From Tyzzerella sp. An114 (lineage in GTDB: Bacteria; Bacillota; Clostridia; Lachnospirales; Anaerotignaceae): a stretch of DNA of 35,062 nucleotides. Shown here piece after piece: positions 14,046 to 21,154 of the stretch (positions within the stretch are counted from its first letter, which is position 1; each line of letters starts with the position of its first letter). The translations under genes and the position numbers were made by a program. The notes beneath the pieces are model-generated. The model saw nothing but the letters and a program-made list of their open reading frames with translations. It did no database searches and was not told where the DNA came from. The DNA lies in NCBI RefSeq assembly GCF_002161055.1, contig NZ_NFLT01000016.1, forward strand, positions 1 to 35,062, in the 5' to 3' direction.

Positions 14046-15008
14046 ATGGCAGTAGATAACAGTATTGTAGAAAAGAAAAAACAAAGTCAACCTAAATTTA
14101 GTGTAGCAATTCAAAGTAATGCATATAAAAATCTTATAAATAAAACATTAGGCGAACCGAACAGGGCAAAAAGATTTGTTGTTGCTGTATCAAGTGCTGT
14201 TGCAGTAAATCCAATGTTACAGGAATGTGATGCAGGTACTATATTATCAGCTGCATTACTTGGTGAAAGCCTTAATTTAAGTCCTTCACCACAGTTAGGA
14301 CAATATTATCTTGTACCATTCAATGATAAAAAGCGTAATTGTAAAGTAGCTACATTCCAAATAGGGTATAAAGGATATATACAGCTTGCTATAAGGTCAG
14401 GGTATTATAAGAAAATAAATGTTCTTCCTTTAAAATTCGGAGAAGTTATAAATTATGACCCATTAACTGAAGAAATAGAAGTAAGAATTATTGAAGATGA
14501 GGAAGAAAGAGAAAATGCTCCAACAGTAGGGTATTATGCTTTTTTTGAATATCTTAATGGATTTACAAAGGCTATGTATTGGTCAAAAAATAAAATGCTA
14601 AAACACGCTGATAAATATAGTCCTTCATTTAATTTGGAAGCCACTAACGGAAAATATGCTAAAGTTTCTTTTGAAGATTATTTAGCTGGAAAAGTTTCTG
14701 AAAAAGATATGTGGTTGTATTCATCATTTTGGTACAAAGACTTTGACGGAATGGCTTGTAAAACTATGTTACGTCAGCTTATAAGCAAGTGGGGAATTAT
14801 GAGTACAGAACTTCAGACAGCATTTGAAAATGATATGGGTGTAATAAATGAAAATGGACAAGTTGAGTTTGTAGATAATAAAGATGAAAATATGTTGCCT
14901 GAACAATATGAAAATACAAATGAATCTATAAACGAACCTATTCAAGAAGAAATATCATATGAAGTAGGCACAAATGATTTTATAGAAGATGATTTTTTTA
15001 ATAACTGA
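14046..15008 (+). CDS. recT: RecT-family single-strand annealing protein
   Basis: This 320-aa RecT has YKNLINKTLGEPNRAKRFVV near the N-terminus. The conserved core follows: LLGESLNLSPSPQLGQYYLV, then KRNCKVATFQIGYKGYIQLA, then SSFWYKDFDGMACKTMLRQL and ISKWGIMS. RecT coats single-stranded DNA produced by the partner exonuclease and anneals it to a complementary strand. The acidic C-terminus (NDFIEDDFFNN) resembles tips that bind SSB or partner proteins. The gene follows DUF1351 after 13 bp and ends the recombination cassette. A terminator hairpin lies at 15062. Confidence 0.93.
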   Translation: MAVDNSIVEKKKQSQPKFSVAIQSNAYKNLINKTLGEPNRAKRFVVAVSSAVAVNPMLQECDAGTILSAALLGESLNLSPSPQLGQYYLVPFNDKKRNCKVATFQIGYKGYIQLAIRSGYYKKINVLPLKFGEVINYDPLTEEIEVRIIEDEEERENAPTVGYYAFFEYLNGFTKAMYWSKNKMLKHADKYSPSFNLEATNGKYAKVSFEDYLAGKVSEKDMWLYSSFWYKDFDGMACKTMLRQLISKWGIMSTELQTAFENDMGVINENGQVEFVDNKDENMLPEQYENTNESINEPIQEEISYEVGTNDFIEDDFFNN

Positions 15009-15017
15009 TTTTTATAT

Positions 15018-15033
15018 TGGGACTTTTTTGGAC
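15018..15033. repeat. Dispersed 16-bp repeat, copy 1
   Basis: TTGGGACTTTTTTGGA here is identical to 34634-34649, about 19.6 kb away. Both copies are intergenic and near a terminator hairpin. The similarity continues for a few T-rich bases. A shared regulatory or packaging role is possible. Confidence 0.5.
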
Positions 15034-15061
15034 TTTTTAAAATTTATTATTAGTTATATAG

Positions 15062-15084
15062 AAGGGGTTTAAATACCCCTTTTT
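15062..15084 (+). terminator. Terminator after recT
   Basis: AAGGGGT (15062-15068) pairs with ACCCCTT (15075-15081), with a 6-nt loop and a T run to 15084. It ends the exonuclease-RecT operon, or attenuates read-through into the initiator gene. Confidence 0.7.
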
Positions 15085-15121
15085 ATAACAAAAAAATTGA
15101 ATATTAAGGAGGTATAGGGCA

Positions 15122-15913
15122 TTGAATTATATCTTGGAAATTAAAGCGTTTTACGATTGGCTCGAGGTAAATAAGTTGTCTACCGGTAGTATTGCTTTAT
15201 GGCACGCATTAATGCATATAGCTAATAAGACAGGGTGGCAAGAAAGTTTTACAGTAGCTATCGTGGTGCTTGAAATTAAGACAGGCTTGAAAAAGCAAGC
15301 CATAATTAATGCCAGAAATAGTTTAAAGCAAGCAGGTCTTATTGAGTTCTCAAGTAGAGGTGGAAATCAATCAGCTGTGTATAAAATAAATTCTCTTGTG
15401 TCTTTTAAACATACACAAACACATACACAAACAGATACACAAACACATACACAAACAGATACACAGACACATACACAAGGAGATACACAAACACATACCA
15501 TTAATAAACAAAACAATACTATACAAAACGAAACAAATATTATTTATGGTCATGATGATGATACGGGCGTGTGCGTAGAAAATAATAATATATTAAATAT
15601 ATATATACCAGAGGATATAAAAAGTCAGGTGTTCAGTTTTTCAAGATATTTGTTTTTAAGATATTTTGGGAGAAATCCTTCAGCACCTGATATTGAGTAT
15701 GTGTTTAGAAGAATAAAAGGTATTACAGGTGGTATTGATGAGAACTATAAAAATATGCTTGAGTATGCTTTTGAACAGGCACAAAAGGCTAATTGCTTGA
15801 ATATAAACTACATAAACGGTATTTTTTCTAATTTTGCCAAAAGAGGCATAGAAACAATAGAGGATTGTTATAGATTTGAGTATGAACAAGACAGAGCAAA
15901 TGGTCTTATGTGA
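15122..15913 (+). CDS. DnaD-like phage replication initiator with embedded origin repeats
   Basis: This 263-aa protein starts at a TTG, 9 nt after AAGGAGG. Residues about 5-90 are a winged-helix replisome-organiser domain (YDWLEVNKLSTGSIALWHAL, then VLEIKTGLKKQAIINARNSL). Residues about 98-125 are a low-complexity string of (T/H/D)TQT units. Residues about 175-255 are a DnaD/DnaB_2-like C-terminal domain (PSAPDIEYVFRRIKGITGGI, then INYINGIFSNFAKRGI). It would bind the phage origin and recruit the host helicase; no separate helicase or loader gene is seen. As with lambda O and SPP1 gp38, the binding repeats appear to lie inside the gene. A strong origin-initiator unit followed by SSB. Confidence 0.82.
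   Translation: MNYILEIKAFYDWLEVNKLSTGSIALWHALMHIANKTGWQESFTVAIVVLEIKTGLKKQAIINARNSLKQAGLIEFSSRGGNQSAVYKINSLVSFKHTQTHTQTDTQTHTQTDTQTHTQGDTQTHTINKQNNTIQNETNIIYGHDDDTGVCVENNNILNIYIPEDIKSQVFSFSRYLFLRYFGRNPSAPDIEYVFRRIKGITGGIDENYKNMLEYAFEQAQKANCLNINYINGIFSNFAKRGIETIEDCYRFEYEQDRANGLM
15413..15496 (+). repeat. Seven 12-bp iterons: putative phage replication origin
   Basis: Seven contiguous 12-mers follow ACACAAACACAT: units 1, 3 and 7 are identical, units 2 and 4 are ACACAAACAGAT, unit 5 is ACACAGACACAT and unit 6 is ACACAAGGAGAT. Alternation gives a 24-bp higher-order period. An AT-only stretch at about 15579-15607 could be the unwinding element. The repeats translate to a simple TQT-rich linker between the two domains of the initiator, so selection is likely on DNA. 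Confidence 0.7.
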
Positions 15914-15933
15914 TGATTGGAAAGGTGGTTTTA

Positions 15934-16344
15934 ATGAATAAAGTTTTATTAATGGGTAGGCTTACAAAAGAGCCGGAAGTAAGATATTCAAAAGGTCCAG
16001 AGCCTCTTGCTGTGGCAAAATATACACTTGCTGTAAACAGAAGATTTAAACATCAAGGAGAGCCAGAGGTGGACTTTATAAACTGTGTTGCCTTTGGGAA
16101 ACTTGGAGAGTTTGCAGAGAAATATTTGAAAAAAGGACAACTTATAAGCATTGTTGGTAGACTTCAAGTCAGTTCTTGGAATGACCAAAATGGACAGAAA
16201 AGATGGTCTACAGATGTAGTAGTTGAAGAGCAGTACTTTGCTGAAAGCAATAAAAATACTCAAAGTACATCTAAAGCCGAAAATATACAGGCAGACTTTT
16301 ACCCAATAGATGAAAGTATTGAAGATGAGGGTTTACCGTTTTAA
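15934..16344 (+). CDS. ssb: Single-stranded DNA-binding protein
   Basis: This 136-aa SSB has an OB-fold: MNKVLLMGRLTKEPEVRYSK, then VAKYTLAVNRRFKHQGEPEV, then DFINCVAFGKLGEFAEKYLK and GQLISIVGRLQVSSW. The acidic tip DEGLPF matches the canonical SSB C-terminus that binds partner proteins. The ATG at 15934 after AAAGGTGG is preferred to upstream in-frame GTG/ATG codons. It protects single-stranded DNA during phage replication and RecT-dependent recombination. It follows the initiator gene by 20 bp. Confidence 0.92.
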   Translation: MNKVLLMGRLTKEPEVRYSKGPEPLAVAKYTLAVNRRFKHQGEPEVDFINCVAFGKLGEFAEKYLKKGQLISIVGRLQVSSWNDQNGQKRWSTDVVVEEQYFAESNKNTQSTSKAENIQADFYPIDESIEDEGLPF

Positions 16345-16356
16345 GGAGAAGAAATA

Positions 16357-16683
16357 ATGGATAAACAAGAGAAAATGAATTTTATTGCAATTAAACTTGG
16401 AAAAGAGGAACTTTTGGCAGCTGCTGCTGAGGAAGCCACAGAGCTTGCTCAAGCGGCATTAAAGTTGAGGAGAGCATATAGTGGAACAAATTATACACCG
16501 AATACTGATTATATGTGTTTAAAAAATATAGCAGAGGAGATAGCTGATTTAGAGTTGTGTGTAGATGTTCTTAAGTTGAGTTTAACTATAAACAGCACAA
16601 TTTTTATTAACAAAGAAAAAGCTGATATAAAAGAGAAAAAGTTAGATAGATGGGTTCAAAGATTGGAGTTGAATGAGAAGTGA
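16357..16683 (+). CDS. MazG-like all-alpha NTP pyrophosphohydrolase
   Basis: This 108-aa helical protein carries the EExxE...ExxD signature of the MazG/dUTPase-2 superfamily: AAAAEEATELAQAALKLRRA, then NIAEEIADLELCVDVLKL. These acidic residues coordinate Mg for hydrolysis of (d)NTPs to the monophosphate. Phage members alter nucleotide pools or counter (p)ppGpp or toxin signals; the substrate here is unknown. The gene lies between ssb and yopX-like, in the replication operon. AAGGAGAAG precedes the ATG. Confidence 0.75.
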   Translation: MDKQEKMNFIAIKLGKEELLAAAAEEATELAQAALKLRRAYSGTNYTPNTDYMCLKNIAEEIADLELCVDVLKLSLTINSTIFINKEKADIKEKKLDRWVQRLELNEK

Positions 16684-17105
16684 GAGAAATTTTATTCAGA
16701 GCAAAAAGGCTTGATAATAACCAATGGGTTGAAGGTTATTATGTAAGACACCAAAAAAGAATGCTTTGTCCAATTTGTGATGAGCTTAAAAAAGAAGATG
16801 TAGACCATTTTATATTTTTTGATGGTTTTGCTGACTGGAATATGCCACAAGATTTAATGTATACAAAAGTAAATCCTGATACATTAGGACAATATATAGG
16901 AATGGTAGATAATAGGGGACATAAGATTTTTGAAGGTGATATTTTAAAAATTATGGGATATGAGAGTACATTAACAGTTGAATGGTGGATACTACATTGT
17001 GGATTTGGTTTTGGAAAAGGCACTCTATATTGTGATGAAACAGAAAGCAATATGATTGAAGTTGTAGGTAATATATATGATAATCCTGAATTAATGGAGG
17101 AATAA
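16680..17105 (+). CDS. YopX-family phage protein
   Basis: This 141-aa protein matches YopX: REILFRAKRLDNNQWVEGYY at the N-terminus, TLGQYIGMVDNRGHKIFEGD in the middle and VVGNIYDNPELMEE at the C-terminus. YopX proteins are very common in Firmicute phages and fold as small beta-rich proteins of unknown function. The GTG start overlaps the stop of the previous gene (4 bp). The extended loop with two cysteines (CPICDELKK) is a variable insertion. Confidence 0.88.
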   Translation: MREILFRAKRLDNNQWVEGYYVRHQKRMLCPICDELKKEDVDHFIFFDGFADWNMPQDLMYTKVNPDTLGQYIGMVDNRGHKIFEGDILKIMGYESTLTVEWWILHCGFGFGKGTLYCDETESNMIEVVGNIYDNPELMEE

Positions 17106-17162
17106 AAAAATGATATATTTCACATTACATATTAATGAGATTTAAAAAGTAAAAGGGAGCTA

Positions 17163-17220
17163 CCGCCCCCATAGAATGAACATATTTATTATACCATATT
17201 TAATTAATAACAGGGGGCGG
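17163..17220 (+). promoter_or_regulatory. GC-rich inverted repeat overlapping the late-regulator ribosome binding site
   Basis: CCGCCCCC (17163-17170) and GGGGGCGG (17213-17220) are perfect complements 42 nt apart, striking in DNA this AT-rich. The 3' arm is itself the Shine-Dalgarno of the TTG-started regulator at 17228, so pairing would hide it. The loop is AT-rich and could hold a promoter (TATTAT near 17188). Confidence 0.5.
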
Positions 17221-17227
17221 ATTTTAT

Positions 17228-17752
17228 TTGAACAATAAAGATTATAAATCTATAAAAGAAAGAATTAATAAGTATTACAAAGATAAAAAAGCCTTAAATT
17301 TAAACTACATACGACTTGAAGGACTTAACAAAAAACTTTTTGATATAGAAAAAGAAATTAATAATCCTATATTTACCGCCTCTTTAAATACAGATTTAAA
17401 AGCTGTAAATTATGATAGTATTTATGTAAAAGGTGGAAGTCCTTCAAGTCCTATTGAAAATGAAATTGAAAACATATACAGGGCATATGAAAAAGAAAAA
17501 GTAAAAATATTAAATGAAATATATTTAACCAAAAAACTTATATATGAACTTGAAACAAATACTGAAAGGTTTGATTGTTATATTGGTATGCTATCAAGTG
17601 AAGCCAAAACAATAATTGAAATGGTATTTAAAAAAGGTATGAGTATAACTGCAACTGCTTTAAATATTAATATGTCAAAGTCTTCAGTAAGTAGAAAAGT
17701 TGAGGTTATCACAAAAGATATACTTCTTTTATGTGATAACTATAATATTTAA
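17228..17752 (+). CDS. Late-gene transcriptional regulator (sigma-region-4/ArpU-like)
   Basis: This 174-aa protein starts at a TTG after GGGGGCGG. Residues about 1-110 are charged helices. Residues about 120-165 form a sigma-70-region-4-like HTH (LSSEAKTIIEMVFKKGMSIT, then ATALNINMSKSSVSRKVEVI). Proteins of this size and position, immediately before terS, are the late activators of Firmicute phages (ArpU, RinA or DUF1492-like). They turn on packaging, head and lysis genes. Directly downstream are the phased repeats, the -10 box and the terminator at 17762-17918, the natural target. Its ribosome binding site lies in a GC-rich inverted repeat, which may delay its translation. Confidence 0.75.
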   Translation: MNNKDYKSIKERINKYYKDKKALNLNYIRLEGLNKKLFDIEKEINNPIFTASLNTDLKAVNYDSIYVKGGSPSSPIENEIENIYRAYEKEKVKILNEIYLTKKLIYELETNTERFDCYIGMLSSEAKTIIEMVFKKGMSITATALNINMSKSSVSRKVEVITKDILLLCDNYNI

Positions 17753-17761
17753 AAAAAACGT

Positions 17762-17840
17762 GCAACAAAATGGAACGTTTACGGAACAATTTGGAACAAA
17801 AGTGGGAAAAAAACGCAACAAAATGGAACAAAAATGGGAA
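17762..17840 (+). repeat. Helically phased array of eight G(G/C)AAC-like motifs before terS
   Basis: Motifs start at 17762 (GCAAC), 17772, 17783 and 17793 (GGAAC), 17804 (GGGAA), 17815 (GCAAC), 17825 (GGAAC) and 17836 (GGGAA). The steps are 10, 11, 10, 11, 11, 10 and 11 bp, mean 10.6, equal to the B-DNA turn. A-rich tracts between them are phased the same way, so the DNA is probably bent. The 15-mer GCAACAAAATGGAAC occurs at 17762 and 17815, 53 bp (five turns) apart. Confidence 0.75.
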
Positions 17841-17855
17841 AAAATATATTTTAAA

Positions 17856-17866
17856 TGTAATATAAT
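17856..17866 (+). promoter_or_regulatory. Late-promoter -10 box lacking a -35
   Basis: TATAAT (17861-17866) stands 20 bp after the last phased motif. The expected -35 position (17838-17843) reads GAAAAA, with no match to TTGACA. A perfect -10 without a -35 and with repeats immediately upstream is the pattern of an activator-dependent promoter. Confidence 0.5.
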
Positions 17867-17886
17867 AGTTATTGTAAAGAATTAGG

Positions 17887-17918
17887 GAACAGGGAATTTA
17901 AAATCTCTGTTCTTTTTT
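17887..17918 (+). terminator. Intrinsic terminator between the late promoter and terS
   Basis: GAACAGGGA (17887-17895) pairs with TCTCTGTTC (17904-17912), with one G-U pair and an 8-nt loop, then six Ts (17913-17918). It lies only about 15 bp after the predicted late transcription start and 37 bp before terS. It could stop early transcripts or a short leader pending antitermination. Confidence 0.8.
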
Positions 17919-17954
17919 ATTTTGATTTACTATAAAGAAGAGAGGTGGCGGTAG

Positions 17955-18413
17955 ATGTCAAATAATAGAGGCGGTAGACCGCCTAAATATAAAAACAGAG
18001 AGGAAATACAAATTTTAATAGATAAGTATTTTGATGAATGTAATGGAATTCCTTATTTAGATGAGCAAGGAAAGCCTGTTATGACAGAGAAAGGTGATAT
18101 AGTATATAAAAAATTTCCTAAACCCCCAACTGTAACAGGATTAGCTTTAGCACTGGGGTTTAATAGTCGTCAAGGATTATTAAACTATCAGGGAAAAAGA
18201 GAGTTTAATGACACGATTACGCGAGCAAAAACATATATAGAGGAATATGTAGAACAAAGACTTTTTGACCGTGAAGGTGTACAAGGTGCTAAATTTAGTT
18301 TGATAAATAATTTTAAAGGTTGGTCAGATAAGCCTAAAGACAATTCAGAGAAAGAGGTCATTGAAAGACTTGATAATATCCTGGAGGGAATTAACAATGC
18401 AGCTAAGCAGTAA
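17955..18413 (+). CDS. terS: Terminase small subunit
   Basis: This 152-aa protein begins RGGRPPKYKNREEIQILIDK, and an HTH-like PTVTGLALALGFNSRQGLLN lies at about 55-75. YIEEYVEQRLFDREGVQGAK follows, then a C-terminal FSLINNFKGWSDK segment typical of phage small terminases. TerS recognises the packaging site and regulates the large subunit. It is the first late gene, overlaps the large-subunit start by 17 nt and is preceded by AGAGAGGTGG. The phased repeats upstream could be its binding site instead of, or as well as, an activator array. Confidence 0.85.
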   Translation: MSNNRGGRPPKYKNREEIQILIDKYFDECNGIPYLDEQGKPVMTEKGDIVYKKFPKPPTVTGLALALGFNSRQGLLNYQGKREFNDTITRAKTYIEEYVEQRLFDREGVQGAKFSLINNFKGWSDKPKDNSEKEVIERLDNILEGINNAAKQ

Positions 18414-19608
18414 ACAGAAAGAATTTTGGAATAATGCTAATAAACGTTGGAATATAAAATCAGGTGCTACACGTTCCGGAAAAACATATTTAGATTACTA
18501 TATTATACCTAAAAGAATAAGAGAAGTTTCTGGAAAAGAAGGACTTGTCGTTATAATGGGAAATACAAAAGGTACACTCCAAAGAAATATTATTGAGCCT
18601 CTACAAAATATATATGGTACTTTTTTAGTATCTGACATACATTCTGATAATACAGCTTTTTTGTTTGGTGAAAAATGCTATTGTTTGGGAGCAGATAAAA
18701 TAAACCAAGTGGATAGGATAAGAGGTAGTTCTATAAAATATTGTTATGGTGATGAGGTTGTTACATGGCACGAGGATGTTTTTAATATGCTTAAATCAAG
18801 ACTAGATAAAGAGTACAGTAAGTTTGATGGAACGTGCAACCCTGATAATCCAAATCATTGGTTTTATAAATTTTTAAAAAGTGATGCTGATATATATTTA
18901 CAGGAATATACTCTTGATGACAATATTTTTCTTCCAAAGAGTTTTATAAATAATTTAAAGAAAGAATACTTTGGAACGGTGTTATACGACAGATATATAT
19001 TAGGTAAATGGGCATTAGCTGAAGGGCTTATATATAAAATATTTGCTGATAATACTGAAAGTTTTATTATATCTAAATCTAAAATCCCAAAAAGATTTGA
19101 TAGTATAAATATAGGTCATGACTTTGGCGGTAATAAATCAAATCACGCTTTTGTTGCCACAGGTATTTCTTTTGATAATCATATGTATAAACTTAGAGCA
19201 AAAAGTATAAAGGCTACAGGAATGAGTTTTAACGAGTTGGAAATAGAGTTTATAAATTTTGTAGAGGGTATTATAAGAGATTATGGTTATCCTGATGGTA
19301 TTTACTGTGATAGTGCAGAACAAACTATGATTAACAGTTATAGACAACATACAAATTATCCTATATATAATAGTATCAAAAAACCTATAAATGACCGTAT
19401 ACGCTGTACATGTCTTCTTATGGGAAGTGGTAGATACCATATTGTTGAAAATGAATGTAATGACCTTATAAATGGATTAAAAACAGCTGTGTGGGATGAT
19501 AAAAGTTTGGATGATAAACGTCTTGATGATGGAAGTAGTGATATAGATATATTGGATGCTGATGAGTATAGTTTTGAATATAATATTTATAAACTTATAG
19601 GGAGGTGA
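18397..19608 (+). CDS. terL: Terminase large subunit
   Basis: The start is the ATG at 18397 after GGAGGG, giving 403 aa; a longer frame starting inside terS has no site. The ATPase domain has Walker A SGATRSGKT (residues 22-30) and a Walker B-like IKYCYGDEV (about 110-118). The nuclease domain has Asp242 in IGHDFGGNKS and Asp305 in YCDSAEQTM, typical RNase H-like metal ligands. It drives DNA into the prohead and cuts concatemers, in the PBSX/XtmB-like branch. The length is in the normal range of 400-450 aa. Portal follows by 8 bp. Confidence 0.93.
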   Translation: MQLSSKQKEFWNNANKRWNIKSGATRSGKTYLDYYIIPKRIREVSGKEGLVVIMGNTKGTLQRNIIEPLQNIYGTFLVSDIHSDNTAFLFGEKCYCLGADKINQVDRIRGSSIKYCYGDEVVTWHEDVFNMLKSRLDKEYSKFDGTCNPDNPNHWFYKFLKSDADIYLQEYTLDDNIFLPKSFINNLKKEYFGTVLYDRYILGKWALAEGLIYKIFADNTESFIISKSKIPKRFDSINIGHDFGGNKSNHAFVATGISFDNHMYKLRAKSIKATGMSFNELEIEFINFVEGIIRDYGYPDGIYCDSAEQTMINSYRQHTNYPIYNSIKKPINDRIRCTCLLMGSGRYHIVENECNDLINGLKTAVWDDKSLDDKRLDDGSSDIDILDADEYSFEYNIYKLIGR

Positions 19609-19615
19609 TATAACT

Positions 19616-21142
19616 GTGTTTAAAACTTTGTGGGACTTTATATTAAGATTATTTGGTAAAACTGCCTCTACTACAACCGATAAACAAATACAAATAAATT
19701 CCTGCTATACATCAAGGTATGAAGATATTAAAAATATAAATTTTACCTCTATATTTTCAAATAAATTGACTACTCTTTCTGTAACAGAAAGCTCTGTAAG
19801 TGTTGTTGGAGACAATGATAGAGCCGAATTTTTGAATTTATGTATAAGTAATGTTTGGGATAAAATTAAAAAAATAACCGGAATGGCTTTAGGTACAGGA
19901 GGGTGTGTTATTGTACCCTATGTTAATGGTGGAAGATTACTGTTTGATATAGTTTCACAGGATAGAATAATAATAAATAAAAAACAAGGTGAAATTATTA
20001 AATCTGCTACTGTACTTGCAGACAGCATAAACATAAATGATAAAATTTATTATAGATGGGTTAATTATGATGTTGTAGATAATATTGTATATATTACAAA
20101 TAAAACTACAAATGAAACAGGAAGCATAAGAGAGGTTGAACAGTGGAAAGGCATTGAAGATAGAGCAATAAATGGTGTTGATAGAGTTCTTTTTGCCTTT
20201 ATAAAATCTCCTATAGATAATAGGGTTTCAAATGACTTTTATGGTGTACCTATAACTTTTGGGTGCGACAGTATTATAAATGAAATATATGACTGTTTAA
20301 AAGATATTAAAGATGAGTTCCAACTAAAGCAAGTAAGAGTATTTGCCAATGAAAGACTTTTTAAAAAAGATCCATATACAGGAAAAATGATACTTCCTAG
20401 TAAGGCTTTTATTGCGGGAAATACAGAGGGTACAAACTCAATGCTTGAGGAGTTTAGTCCTGAAATAAGAGATAGCAGTTATTATAACAGACTTTTAAAT
20501 CTTTTTGACTTGTTTGAAAAATCAGTGGGAACAAGCAAAGGAATTTTGACATCTCCTGAAACAAGAGGAGCAACAGCAACAGAAATTAAAGCCGGATTAT
20601 ATGATACATATGCATTAATAACTGACATAAGAAAAGAAATTGAAAAAGGTATAAAAGATTATATATATTCTTGTGATATTTTGATAAATTACTATGAACT
20701 TGCTTCTCAAGGTGAATATAATTTAAATTTTGATTGGTCCTATTCATTAATAGAAAGTAGTTCAGAAAGTTGGGCACAGCTTAAAGATGCACAGGCTATG
20801 GGAATTAAGAGTAAGGCTGAGGTTAGACAATGGCTTAATCCTAATGAAAGTATTGATGAGGCACAATCAAAAATTGATGATATTAAAAAAAGTGAGCCAT
20901 CTCTTGATGATATTTTAGGCACAGATGAAGAATATAGTATTTCTTCAAAACAAAAAAATGATATAGAAGATAATATAGAAGATACTGTGGCTAAATCTTT
21001 AAATGGTGCTCAAACTCAATCTCTTATAAATATTGTTATGCAGTATAAACAAGGAACTCTTACAGAGGGCCAAGCTATAAATATAATAGCTACATCAATA
21101 GGAATTTCAAAAGATGAGGCAACAGAGCTTTTGAGAGCTTAA
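19616..21142 (+). CDS. Portal protein
   Basis: This 508-aa protein starts at a GTG after GGGAGGTG. It fits the SPP1 gp6/A118-type portal: FNLFNLFDLFEKS-like helices around NRLLNLFDLFEKSVGTSKGI, and a TSPETRGATATEIKAGLYDT motif, typical of phage portal proteins, at about 315-345. A basic N-terminal tail and a Glu/Asp-rich C-terminus are present. Twelve copies form the ring through which DNA enters and leaves the head. It lies between terL and the minor capsid gene, the standard order. Confidence 0.88.
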   Translation: MFKTLWDFILRLFGKTASTTTDKQIQINSCYTSRYEDIKNINFTSIFSNKLTTLSVTESSVSVVGDNDRAEFLNLCISNVWDKIKKITGMALGTGGCVIVPYVNGGRLLFDIVSQDRIIINKKQGEIIKSATVLADSININDKIYYRWVNYDVVDNIVYITNKTTNETGSIREVEQWKGIEDRAINGVDRVLFAFIKSPIDNRVSNDFYGVPITFGCDSIINEIYDCLKDIKDEFQLKQVRVFANERLFKKDPYTGKMILPSKAFIAGNTEGTNSMLEEFSPEIRDSSYYNRLLNLFDLFEKSVGTSKGILTSPETRGATATEIKAGLYDTYALITDIRKEIEKGIKDYIYSCDILINYYELASQGEYNLNFDWSYSLIESSSESWAQLKDAQAMGIKSKAEVRQWLNPNESIDEAQSKIDDIKKSEPSLDDILGTDEEYSISSKQKNDIEDNIEDTVAKSLNGAQTQSLINIVMQYKQGTLTEGQAINIIATSIGISKDEATELLRA

Positions 21143-21154
21143 GGCGGTGGTTCT

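Noticed and set aside
15371-15578. Short frames on both strands over the iterons, and a CRISPR-like look
   Set aside because: The 12-bp units are contiguous with no unique spacers, so it is not a CRISPR array. The frames are shadows created by the repeats.
17700-17885. 61-codon plus-strand frame across the phased array
   Set aside because: It begins inside the late regulator gene, has no ribosome binding site and covers the repeats and -10 box, which explain the sequence better.
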